Source: Takakia lepidozioides
Taxonomy: Eukaryota; Streptophyta; Takakiopsida; Takakiales; Takakiaceae
Reading direction: 5' to 3'
Assembly (NCBI GenBank): GCA_030704615.1
Contig: CM060732.1
Location: 40,655,053-40,715,052 of the forward strand
DNA: 60,000 bases
Below the pieces are notes generated by a model. It was not told where the DNA came from. It worked only from the letters and a program-made list of their open reading frames with translations, and made no database searches. Made by a program: the position numbers and the translations under genes. The first letter of the stretch is position 1; the number at the start of each line of letters is the position of its first letter. Below are positions 48,999 through 60,000 of the stretch, in pieces.

Positions 48999-51900
48999 CT
49001 ATGTTAGCGCAAAATCTTTTAAACTAGAAATAACGCCGTTCATTGGGTGCAATGTGTTTTCCTCTACGCTATCAGAAGTTCTATCCAACTCCCCATTATC
49101 TGAGACATTGGACCCTCTGGTGCTTGCAGGGCCTATGGTGGCAGAGCTCTTGGGTCCCTTGAAGTACGTAGAGTAGGGAAACAGATCCGCACACCGCTGT
49201 CTCCATCCTTCAAAACAAAACAGCCACACCTCACATCAGTATCCTAGTCAACCCTCTTTGCCAGCTGAGACCAGCACAAATGAGGGTCCACCAGGCGATC
49301 TCATGGCTTCTTAGGCACCGAGGAGACCTCTTTCACCAAATTTGTGGCATATAGAACCTACTTGCTGAGGAAACCACAGGGTCTCCCGCGGTGCTGGATG
49401 AGGCACATGCACTCAAATGCGGCAGTATAAGAGACAAACCCAGGAGCAGAGAGAGAGTGTAGGAAACAAACTTTATAATATCAACAGGGGGGACATAAGG
49501 CGTTGTTTGCTGTAGGATTGCGGCCATTGACCCCGCCCTAAGTTTGAGCGGAACACAAAGGGACAGAAACTACATTTGTCAGGGGCTGACGCCGGTAGTA
49601 TGACTTGCCTTGGAACAGACAAATAATCCGAGTTTTCCAGATATCCTCTAGAAATCCCTTCACACAAGCATCAATCTGCTGTGTGAGGTTTGCCCAATAA
49701 CTAGGCCCCAAAAGGGCCTGGGCTTTTGGCTCAGCCTCGAGGCTTTCAAAGTTGGTAAACAGAGGTTCAGGCACAATTCCCTTGATGGATTTGAAGAGGG
49801 CGTCTCTCTCGTGAGAGTACCCAGGACAATGAACCAGAAAATGAATATTGTCTTCAGGTTGCCCACACAACGGGCAATTGCAATCCCTCTTTCCTCTCTG
49901 CATTTGTTTGCTGTTCAAAGGTAGGCTTCCCGCCCTGAGTTTAAATTTCAGTCTAGTGCCAAGGGTGGGTAAACCCTTGTGGTCATCCATGATGGCCTCC
50001 CCCATGTCACAGACTGGAAACAAGTTCAGGGAAGTTTTCTCCCTAACTTCATTTTCCTCAGAAAATAGGGGGGCAATAAGAGAGAGAGAGAGAGAGCGCT
50101 TACTGGAAGCCACATCAGCATCATTTAGTGAGTTTTCCAACAGTTCCTGTACTGCCACACAGTCTTTGAGCTGCCACCCGCCTACACCTATCCCAGCTGC
50201 TCCACCCCTGTTCTCATTACCCAGAAACAAGCGGCACCCATTAGATATCTGAGTGTTCCCTCTTTAATAAAGTTGATGCTCCTTAAAGGGAGCTCCTCTC
50301 TCCCTGAACAATAAAAGAACAAGAAAAAGAAACTCTACGTGATCTATGTGGTTAGACATGACACTTGAGCAACGGTCTTAAGATGGTGCAGCTACTGTCC
50401 ATTACAGATTTCAGGTCTTAAGATGGTGCAACTACTGGTCCATTGATTCTAGTCTATGTTCACCTATATTTACCCATTTGCTGACAGGCCAAGAGACCAA
50501 GAAGAAAATCAATGTTCTGTTTACAGCTCTGCCTGTAATTGCGGTGGGCATATGTTATAAGTTTCACAGTAATCACATCCAGATAAGCCTCTGGCAGGAC
50601 CTACCTTGAAACGGGGTGGTCAAAAGAGTCCTCGATGATCTTCAAGGCTGATTCCTTGGAATCTGGACAAAGAAGAAGAAGAATCTCTGCTGCTGCAGCT
50701 CTATGCCGCAATGTATCTGTTCAGCGCAACCAAACTTATCAACGCACCACACTCATAAACTTCACCTTCAACAATTCATGCACATCCTTTCATGCTGTGC
50801 AATTAAGAGATCAACTCAACAAATTCTGTAAAACAAATCATTCTAAATTTAGCATTGCCAGGCATTTGTGTACTCTAATTTGCCACTGTGGTCTAAGAAT
50901 TCCCATTAGAATGGAGCCAGAAAGAGGAGAATGGAAAGGAAAAGGCAGAGGGGGACGGGCTGGAGGGAGCGGATTTGGGGCTTGGAAGCTGGAAATACTT
51001 TCTTGAAAAGAAAAAGAAAGGCTGTTGTTTAAAGTGTGCTCAAACTTTCAATCCCCCGGTGGAATAGTTATCTACCCTCCTAAAGCATAACGCTGCATCT
51101 TCCAAGATCCAGGTTATTGCCTACAGTCTGTGTCCCAGAGTATTTATGGCAGTATACAAACACCCACTGAACTTGAATGAACTACATAGAGCTAAGCCAT
51201 ACTGTCTTGCATTGTAACATGTCTGTATTTAGGGAAGAGAGAAAACCCACCACTATGTGAATCCAAAAAAGCACTATTTGCATCCAGAAGCGACTTGTCG
51301 CCTAGATTCCTGAAAGAACAGGTCCACCAGAAAAGAGAGATGTCAACAGAAAGATCCGATCTGTAAACTTGTGAAACCAGACGAGGAATTGAAAACCCAT
51401 GACTGCATGCTGTGTGAGCAATGAGGGGGACCCTAGGCACGTACTTGAGAGAAGCCCTCTCTACAGCTATGACGCTTCGGACTAACTCATCCCCAGCCGT
51501 TTGTGGGCTGGGAAACTTGTCCACCATATGAAAGAACCGAATCTGCACTCCAATTGCACAAAACAGATAAGTGCGACATACTAACATACTAACATAATAG
51601 TAGGTTCTGTAACTCTTCACAAATTCTAAACAAGAAACAACTATATTTCACTTTTGTCAGAAAGTCTAGAACTTTCAAGAGAACCTTGATAGCTCATTCC
51701 TAGCTACTCGGGGCTGTTGGCATGGACAAGCACCAGCCAGCAATGATTCAGATACTCATTAAACTGCAGAATAGCTCAAGTGCACCACAGGTAATGTGTC
51801 ATATCATCTATAGGTGTTTCCTTTCAGTTCAATCTACCAAATGCACATTACCACTATAAGCACCAAAACACAGTCCCTCCAAACAACTCGACACAATAAC

Positions 51901-54900
51901 AGGAAATGAAGGAAGAAGGGCGAAAGAAACGGAAAAAACTCACCAAACAACGATGCACATCCGGGCTGCATGGGTCCAATCTCAATTGTCTCTTCACAGC
52001 CTGAATGGTGAGATCCAAAGTCATCTTGTCAAGACCTCTAAATAAGTCTTTTTCTCTCTGGGATTAAGAGTGTACTTCGGTCTCTGTGGTTCTAGTGTGT
52101 TCATCTATTATGTGAATGGGCCCTTGAGGACTCAATGGTGGTAGTTATACCATTCTTCTTTCTTCTCATTATTGGAACCAGAAAAGGTGAGTTCTTGAAA
52201 GTAACAAAACATCATCTATGCCAGTGCCAGGACAAAGGTAGTGTCCCAGTCAAAGAAACTTCTAAGTCCTTTCTCCTGTTCAGAGCGTAGAGGAAAAAAG
52301 GTGCAATACCTGGAGTGCAAGCAGAACTTTCTGTTTCCGAAAGTATACTTCAAAAGCAAGCACGTGGGTTTCAAGTGAGTCAGCAGAGTGGTCTTGCAAA
52401 AGCTTCAGATACTTAATGGCCTCCCCTAAAGGATCATCAACCTGTCACAAAGAGCAAAAGACAAACCCATTACATGAAGTCCACACTCGACCAATCCACT
52501 TTGGCCACTTATGACAGAAACTTAGTATCAACTGAAAATTGCAAAATCTAATGCATAAGAATATCGCGAAACCACAAGCTGTAGAAAGAAGCAGCTAGGA
52601 AGAAGCAGGTGTATCAGACTATGGAAGGGAAATATTGAGTCCACCTGAATTAGCTTCTCCCCATCAGGATCTGTGTCGAGTGGCCGTGGAGCTTGAGCAC
52701 CCTTTTTGCCCCCTTTACTTGCTACCAGAGCAACAGCTTCTTCTTCCTTTGCCCTATCCTCTGCTTCCTGTCAAGTACCCAGCATGTAGGACAAAAAGTC
52801 AGCACCTTGCCTCCATCCTACCCGCCCTTGACTCTATCACTCTTATTCTCCCTCCAACAGCCTTCTAGCTATCTAATTTGGATGTTTCTACATCCTACCC
52901 AGTTGTCTACTTCCAACTGAATTGCTGTGGTCCATCTGATATGACTTCTGAACCACTGAATCCAGGAGAATGGTGTGAACTTGTAAGCTTATCACAGGTT
53001 TGCTGTCTGTTCCCACAGGTGCACCCTTTGTGTAGGGTCACAACGACAACCAACCTTTTTAGCTCGTGCCTCAGCTTTCCGCAGCTTTTGGCGCATTCTT
53101 TTGCGCTCAGCAGCAGGTAAGCCCGCCACAGCAGCTTCCTCCTCCTCTGCTGCCGCCTTTGGTGGAAAGTCATGGAGCCTCACATAGCACCTGCAAATTA
53201 TCAGTGTCAGAGGAAATAGTAGAAAAAGAACTCCCCATACCAGTGGGAACTTCTTGTAGGCACAGTTGTGCAGTTATGATTTTACACCGTGTTCAACAAC
53301 CCAAAGAATGACAGTTTTACTCCAGCATTGCATGTATGGCTCAAAATATCAGGCACACCTGATGGAAGCAGCTGCAGCCCGGCAAAAGAAGCGGTGAGAA
53401 TGGAGATGATCCTGGAAGCGTAGCATGCGGATGTACGCCCGCAGTGTCATTTTGCGCAGGCAATATGTGTGAAAGTCGAATTGGTCCTCTACCATGTCAT
53501 TGTAGTGTTTCTCAACAGATAAATACTTCTTTAATGCCTTCCCCAACATCCCTTGCCGGAAATGGCTGTCACCTGACGCCAACTCATACCTGCATGCACA
53601 AAAGACCTTCATCTATCAGGCCCAGTTCTACAAAGGAAGTCTTTTCCCCTTCCTACTATATCTCTATTTTCACCGAGTAATCCCTTTGTGTTCCGCACAA
53701 ACTGGCGCAGGGTCAATGGCCACAACGCCACGGCAAACAACGTCTTATAAGTACATTCTTTTCACCAAGCAACAAGATTCCTCAAGTACAAGTAAAATAC
53801 TCTAACCCTTCCCCCTTACCCCCACTCCTCATCGCAATGTATTGTTTCCCTTCTCTTATGACCTTCCCTTTCGATACACTAGTGAGACTGCAATTAGAGT
53901 TGGATCTGTTGCACATTTGCAAGGTAGGGGCTGTAGTTTCAGTGCTCAAATCCAACTAATTTTCCATAGCATCAATCCAACCTTGAATCAATGCTCAACT
54001 CCCTGTAACTGGATAAGAGTTGACTATAAAAAATCAAAGATAACATTTTACTAAGTTTCCCACTCTGGTGGATACAAAAACGCCAGGACCATATCTGGGA
54101 GATGTGACAGCTGGCATGGCCTGTGCTCAAGGGAACATTATAGCCACCATTGGCAGGGCACTTCAAGAGTTCTTTCCTTCTTTTCCCTGTGCATGACACA
54201 TTGCCCTCCTTGCCTCCTCTTCTTCTGTTTACTTCAACGAGTCCTATTACCCTGCCTTTCCCCTCACTCTGTTCTGTACATCCAACTTTTGCATATGCAA
54301 GCTCAGCCTCCATCTGCTTTGGCCTCCCCTAGCTTCTATTTCCCAGCAAGAAAGTACAGTCCATACTAACCACATGCACTGCATGTCAAACAAGTTGTTG
54401 TGCTGGTCACCATCTTTTGTGAACAACACGGCTGTCTTCTCAGCTAGCTCAACCTGAAGTTCAGCCACAAATTGCCCTTCAGTTCAAAATGGGTGCGGTC
54501 TAACAAAATAGAAATGAGAGACATGACAGAAAAGAAGAGGAGGAGGAAAGACAATCCTTGTAAGTGCAGATAACGGAAGATAACAGATTGTACTCATAAG
54601 ACGTTGTTTGACATAGCCTTGTGGCCATTGACCCCGCGCCCAGTTTGAGCGGGAACAAAAGGAATGACAACAGAATGAAAGAGAAGGAACGACAAGATCA
54701 TATCCAAAACCAAAAGACCAATCGCACAACAAGACAAGAAGACGGGAGAACAAAACCTACCAGAAAAGCCATACATTGGAAGTGAATTTGTTAACCCCTG
54801 GAGATTATGGCACATTTCTAACTTCTCCAGCCACTGCCCTTAGGAAATTAGAACAATACTACAAGCCAGAGCCTTGGAAACAGGATTAGAAAAGGGAGTA

Positions 54901-57900
54901 CCTGGTCGGCTTGCAGCATTCGTTTAACACACTCACTGTTGAGAAATCGATCAGCCAAGTCCATAGTACGGGCTTCATCAGCTAATGTTGCTGCTGCCAC
55001 AGCATCCCCAGCATGCTTCATGATTCTTCCCTGAAGGTACATACAGAACATTAAGAAATAAAAATCAGTTAGTCCTGAGCAGATACGTATAAAATGAGCA
55101 ATTTCAGATCAAACATCCAAAATATCCTGGCAGGTTAAACAAAGACAGCAGGGCAACCTTTTAATGCACAAAAATCGACTGACAATAAGAAGCAAAGAAC
55201 ATTGGACACATGAAAGGAAACAAGTGTCTGATTCTACATACCTTGACAAGGTACAAGTCAATGGCAGTGGGCGTATGAGCAATTGCTTCATTAATCTTTT
55301 CGAGGGCCTTGTCAAACTGTCGCCTTCGATCATAATGCTGCAACAGTCAAGTAAACTGTGAGCAAATGGCATCTGATAAACGTGCTGCTTAAAAAGTGGA
55401 AGTTGGGAAGAGGAAGGAGACTTGATAGCAACTTTAGTAAATACCTGGGCGAGAAGGAAAAGAGTCCACATGAGTGTTGATGGAGGCTCTGCTTCAGAAC
55501 TGCCATACACCCCACACAAGCCATAAGAAAGTCAAGTCAAACATACATACATACAGGCTCACAGATCAAACAACAGAAGTGCATGAAAACAACCTTTCCC
55601 CCTTTAAAATCATAAGCGGATATAGAGGACTGGTGCATTTATACGGTACATCTGCACCAATCCAGTGAGGCGAAATGTGCAATATTCACTCACTCAACGA
55701 GACAATTGGAGACAATATTCCAAGACGACAAAGATCCAACAAGCACATACATTGAAAAAAGAATTACCTGGATGGAAAAGTCCCAGTCATTTGAAGACAT
55801 GCCTCAATTCGAGTGATTACCTCCTCCAAGATATCTGCCTGAACCCCAAACCATAAAAAGAGTGTCCATAATTCAGCATGACTCTGGGGACAATGTTGGA
55901 TGAGACAAAAGTCACAAATCTGGAACTCAGTGTCCTCTGGTCCCGTGTTGTCCACTGTCAGTTCTCACATGGTATTCCTAGGTGTTGCAAATCAAGTGGC
56001 TCTGCCAGGGCTCTCAGCAAATGGAAGGCCTGAGAGCCAGGAAAAACCCCAGAGAGATTGCTATGGGACCAAAGCCATATGTCCCCTCTCCATCATTCTG
56101 CCCATCTCTCTCATTTCACAAAGATTAGAGTTTCTTGCTTTCTTTCCTGGGTCCCATGGGGACATTATTCTGTTCATTTCTTTCTTGGTTTCCTTGTCTA
56201 TCTGTTGGACTACAGGTCACACTACCAGGTCACACTACCGCATCAAAACCTTTACTGGATAGAATATATCATGTGCTTTGAATAATACCTTGCCAGGATG
56301 GTCATAGAGGGGACGGACATCTGAAAAGAGAGAAGGTACACCCTGAACACATACATTTTATCAAATATCACTTGTAAGAAGGTGACCACCCGGAAGTAAT
56401 TCAATCCACTGACTTACAGACACATAACATGTGCTCATACCGATGGTCAAGATCCCAGTTATTTACGCACATCTTTTACCTTTCTCAGTTGTTTAATCTT
56501 CCCTAGCAAAGTCAGTAACACATATAAGAAGAAAAATGGTTTATACGATTGAAAGTACATGCCAACGATCTCCCAAAAGGAGGTTAGTGCACACCTTTGT
56601 AAGAAAAGGGCGAACATACACATCCACTGCTGCTTCAAATGCAGAGTTGTCCAAAAAGTCTAATGGTATCCGCTGCACAGGAATAATCACCACCAAATCA
56701 CACAATCGTCTCAATGCCAGACAATGGCTCTATCATACGTGGGTGCGAGCCAGATAGCTAATATCAAGATACTCAGTAACCCGCGGTCAGAAGGGTATCA
56801 TACAACTATTTACTAGTTAGACAACAGCTGCTTAGCCATCGTCCTCACTTCCCTGGTTAGATCGGGTCACTTGGATGTCTAGAGCATTTACATATCAGAT
56901 AACACACTGACATAGCTGTGCCTAGGAGGCCAGAGTCTTGAGATTGCACCTTTGCTGCAGCAGACCGAGGATACTTCTGGTGCAGACCATCATAGACTTC
57001 CATAAGCCTCTCCACTTGCTCAGGGCTATACACCTTTCCTTCTGGTGACAGCCCAAGGCACTTTTGGAGGCCTTCATAGTAGCTGTGCAGGGCAACCACG
57101 ATAAAACCCCAATCCGCACCATTAAATTCAACAACATCTGACAGTTTTGTTCGAGTGTGGCAGACTTCCCCAACCATTGACAAAGAAATCATAGTAATGG
57201 TTTGTCTATACAATGCCCTGCATATCCTAAAACAGAAGAGAACTCTTCTTGGTGAAGTTACTGAGGAAATAGCAGGAAAACCTCAGATAAAGCACGAGAC
57301 ATACCGGTAATTATCAGGATTTACATCGAGGAGTTTCCGATAAGCTTCCTCTGCCTCACTGACACGGTTCAACTGCAGTAGTAGAGAAGCTCTGTGTTCC
57401 CTTAATCCCAGGATATCTACCTATAACACCCACCCGACGGAACTGTTGTAAGTTTGTGATGCCCAATATTTCACTTCCCAAAGTAGTGACAATGATGGCC
57501 AAAACACAGACCGGGGAAATGAGGGATCACCCAAATGGACAGTGCAGTGATCCACTTGAAGAGAAGCAGGCCATTGAACCCCTGTTTCCTCCCTTATCTG
57601 GACAATCTTTCTGTGTCCATGTAACATTTGCATCCATCTGTCTGTCTGTCAGTCTCGTAATGAGTCTGTACACATCATCTCCTAAATTTACCAAGAGGGC
57701 TAGGACAAGCACTGTTTAATAAGCAACTCAATTCCCTATTTTCCCACATATCCTCTTATATGGACTGTGGACATTTTTGGGCAACTACTAAACGATCCCA
57801 CAAAAGACTGTAAAATCCAAAAGAGAGGAAAGGATGCATACAGTCTTGGCTTCTTTCTTTGACAACTCCTCCAGTGCCTTTTCTGGAGCTCCCGACTCCT

Positions 57901-59754
57901 CAAGCAAGGTGGCCTGCTCAACCCAGCGTGTCATTTGTCGCACTTGGCTAATTTGTTTTTATCTGGTCCCTAACTCTGCAGATATAATGCAGTGATGCAG
58001 TGTACATCCCATCTGAATGAAAAGCCTTCAGAGACAGACCGAAACTTGATTGCAATTGTAATTATTTGCATATGTTTTCTCCTGTCTTTTATCTCTTTAC
58101 CCTTTTCTATAGACGGCAAGACAGGCAGTGCAACCACAGCCACATTTGTCATATCTGTTATCAACTGAAGGCTAAAGGAACAGTGCTGGAATCAACACTC
58201 AATTCCCTGTAACTGGATGGGCCTTGGCTGTGTGCGAAAACAACAATATGGGAAAGTCTCATATTCTGGTGGGCTAAAACTCCGAAACCAGCTCTGTGTC
58301 TGTTCTGCATTGGGTCCCCTGGGTAGCCTGTGGGTGTAATTAGTTTTCCTTTTCTTCTCTCTCTCTCTGCGTGTGAAAGTGATGTAAATATCTTCTGGGT
58401 TCTCTCTTGCTCTCTCGGTGCCCCACAGGCCTGCTGGGATGTAACTTCCTTCTTTCTATTCTCTTCAGTCCCTTCTTGGGTTTTTTAGTGGATTATGTGC
58501 TTGTAACTGTCCAGAATAGTTAGTTCTGGTCTGACAACAATACACAAGACTATGTGCTGGGACAAAGGTTGCACACAATCTGCAAGCAGTGCCTGCATGA
58601 AGTTCTTCCTAGACATTCTTGGCAGCTTGTCTGCATGAGGTGAAGTCCACAGGCAATGTATGGTGACTTGTTCTGTTTGTGATTTTGTCCCATGGGCCAT
58701 GGGGCCCCATGGGTGTTACAAAGCTTTTTCATTCTAGCTCACACATCTACTGCATCCAATCCAAATTTCCTTTGCAACTAAGCCCCAGCAAGCCTGTCTC
58801 GCAAGCCTCATTGACCCAACGCTTCACATGAGAACTGAGATTGTCAACATCCCGCCATGGCAGTTTTTCAAGGGCCCCACAAATCCACATAAGCATCTGG
58901 ATTGAAATTACCTTGTATAAAAGCATTTCACTGTGCTCATAGCGCTCATTCTCAGGGGGATAGTCTTCCTCCAGAGTCCCTTCATATGCTTCCAAGATTT
59001 GTACAGCCATACCAGGGCTAGAACCCACATACAGACACAAAAACTTCAGCCATCTCAAACTGACTCAATGACTATGATCTTCACCAGGGAAAGTGGTAAA
59101 CAGTTCATATCCCTCCATTTCTCAAGCAGATGCTCAGCTCCTATGGCTCATGCACGAGCATACATAAGACATGAATCTGACAGGTGTGCAAATGATGCAG
59201 AACTGTAATTTATGGGTGATCACTTTATGCCCATGTGCCAGTAGCAGTCAATGTACATGCATCTATACATACTGACGTTCATCGTAGGCTCTCCTTTATG
59301 CCTCTCATAAACTCCCATGTTAAAACTTTTAAATGCTTGAAAGAGCCAAAGGACAACAGGTTAAGATCCGTTACAAACATTTCCAACTGTTTTAGAATAT
59401 ATCATATTTCTATAGGGCATGCCTCGTACTATGCCTAGCTCAACAATTAGTAAATTAGTGTCGATCGTAGGATAAGCTACTTAGTCAACAAGGATGACAC
59501 GATGACAAGATTCTCAAGCTAAAACTTAGAATATATCAGTTTCTTCCAAGATGTAGCATCTGAAAATACATATGAGAGTTGATTTAAGAACAAGCAGGGT
59601 CAATCAATAATTTGCAAACAAAAGGGAAAGAATCTCACTCATCATTTATGTGGTGGGAAATAGCAAAACCAATCCAATTGTTGCGGTGACTAGGCTTCAG
59701 AGTTAACAGCTGTCTTCTGGTTTGCACGAATCCAGTTAGATCCCGCATCTGTGC
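48999..59754 (-). CDS. NAA15: NAA15, auxiliary subunit of NatA N-terminal acetyltransferase, last 22 exons, 789 aa
   Basis: Exons (complement): 59639-59754, 58912-59017, 57842-57913, 57305-57420, 56950-57082, 56595-56672, 56289-56342, 55768-55838, 55445-55499, 55242-55337, 54902-55030, 54371-54453, 53359-53589, 53055-53190, 52645-52767, 52310-52441, 51944-52000, 51445-51542, 51251-51309, 50605-50716, 50104-50207, 48999-49207; all in frame, GT-AG, stop at 48999. The product follows plant NAA15 from AQMRDLTGF through YYEGLQKCLGL, HYDRRRQ, ADEARTMDLADR, EDQFDFHTYCLRKMTLR, a Lys-rich RAKKEAE segment, LETHVLAFEVYFRKQK, to CADLFPYSTYF and a final SSLKDFALT. It is a TPR scaffold anchoring NAA10 to ribosomes for co-translational N-acetylation. 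Roughly 110 N-terminal residues lie outside the window. Four LINE-A tails sit in its introns. Confidence 0.95.
49493..50066 (-). mobile_element. LINE-A 3' part in the last NAA15 intron
   Basis: Sense with NAA15. It encodes the ORF C-terminus from [19 protein letters not shown] through [17 protein letters not shown] to the family 3' end. AGGGGGG at 49486-49492 and 50067-50073 may be the target duplication. Its 5' edge is 37 bp from the end of the exon at 50104. Confidence 0.85.
53678..53758 (+). mobile_element. LINE-A 3' tail, about 80 bp, in an NAA15 intron
   Basis: It runs from CCCTTTGTGTTCCGC to CGTCTTATAAGTACATTC. TTTTCACCGAG (53667-53677) before and TTTTCACCAAG (53759-53769) after match at 10 of 11 positions, a target-site duplication. 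Confidence 0.85.
54589..54662 (-). mobile_element. LINE-A 3' tail, about 74 bp, in an NAA15 intron
   Basis: Reverse complement of the family terminus: TGTACTCATAAGACGTTGTT, then CCTTGTGGCCATTGACCCCG, ending at AACAAAAGG. Flanks share GGAA..AACAGA imperfectly, so the target duplication is unclear. Confidence 0.8.
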
Positions 59755-59885
59755 CTGAACATATACAGAAGTCAACAGATTCAGCTCACGAAAATCAGTG
59801 ATGTCTGGCCAGTGAAGATATTGATCCTTGATTGAAAGAGACTTTTAATAGTGAAAGCAAAGATGAAGGTTTACATTAGACAGAA

Positions 59886-59959
59886 TGTACTCATAAGACG
59901 TTTGCCGTAGCCTTGTGGCCACTGACCCCGCGCCCAGTTTAAACGGAACACAAAGGGAC
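59886..59959 (-). mobile_element. LINE-A 3' tail, 74 bp, with exact 14-bp target-site duplication
   Basis: TACATTAGACAGAA occurs at 59872-59885 and 59960-59973, exactly bracketing the reverse complement of the LINE-A 3' terminus (TGTACTCATAAGACG to AAAGGGAC). This defines the element's 3' end as CTTATGAGTACA with no poly(A). Confidence 0.92.
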
Positions 59960-60000
59960 TACATTAGACAGAAACAATGTAAAAGAAAGAACTGGGACCT

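Noticed and set aside
1-60000. CRISPR array, bacterial operon or defence-island signatures
   Set aside because: None seen; introns, LINEs and gene families all show plant nuclear DNA.

Overview
This is nuclear DNA of an intron-rich, transposon-rich eukaryote, almost certainly a land plant that makes swimming sperm (bryophyte, lycophyte or fern), though a streptophyte alga is not excluded. Two protein-coding families are plant-type in sequence (aldehyde oxidase and the NatA auxiliary subunit NAA15). The gene at the left edge encodes a ciliary dynein-regulatory-complex protein, which is kept only in lineages with motile cilia.

Layout. (1) 1-3.2 kb, + strand: the 3' exons of a DRC9/IQCG-like gene, with two LINE tails in or beside its introns. 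(2) 4.2-13.8 kb, - strand: AO1, a complete 13-exon aldehyde oxidase (1517 aa). (3) 13.8-24 kb: spacer holding a LINE zinc-finger relic, a decayed Ty3/gypsy element, a second integrase relic, and two isolated exons from unrelated genes (a GPAT9-like acyltransferase exon and a CtpA-like PDZ exon). (4) 24.1-39.7 kb, - strand: AO2, a second complete 13-exon aldehyde oxidase (1456 aa), a head-to-tail duplicate of AO1 swollen by LINE insertions. (5) 39.7-49 kb: spacer with tandem repeats and a broken MULE-like transposase. (6) 49-60 kb, - strand: the last 22 exons (789 aa) of NAA15, whose 5' end lies outside the window.

All three gene models were assembled by hand. Every intron is GT-AG, every junction keeps frame, and no stop interrupts the joined exons, so AO1 and AO2 look functional. 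The paralogs share all 12 intron positions and phases. One LINE-B copy sits at the same place in intron 7 of both, so it predates the duplication. Other LINE-A and LINE-B copies are in one paralog only, so they are younger or have been lost from the other. The main protein difference is a 21-residue unit present four times in AO1 and once in AO2.

Two non-LTR families dominate. LINE-A has an RT ORF and a 3' end reading CTTATGAGTACA with no poly(A). LINE-B has a C-terminal Cys/His domain and a 3' end with short CATTTC-like repeats. Several copies have visible target-site duplications. I see no bacterial-type operon, CRISPR array, tRNA or rRNA, and nothing I would call a new defence or metabolic system. 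The most unusual items are the intragenic 63-bp coding repeat, the GPAT9/PDZ exon pair, the LINE-A double hit at one 10-bp target, and a LINE 37 bp downstream of an NAA15 exon that makes a potential read-through fusion ORF.
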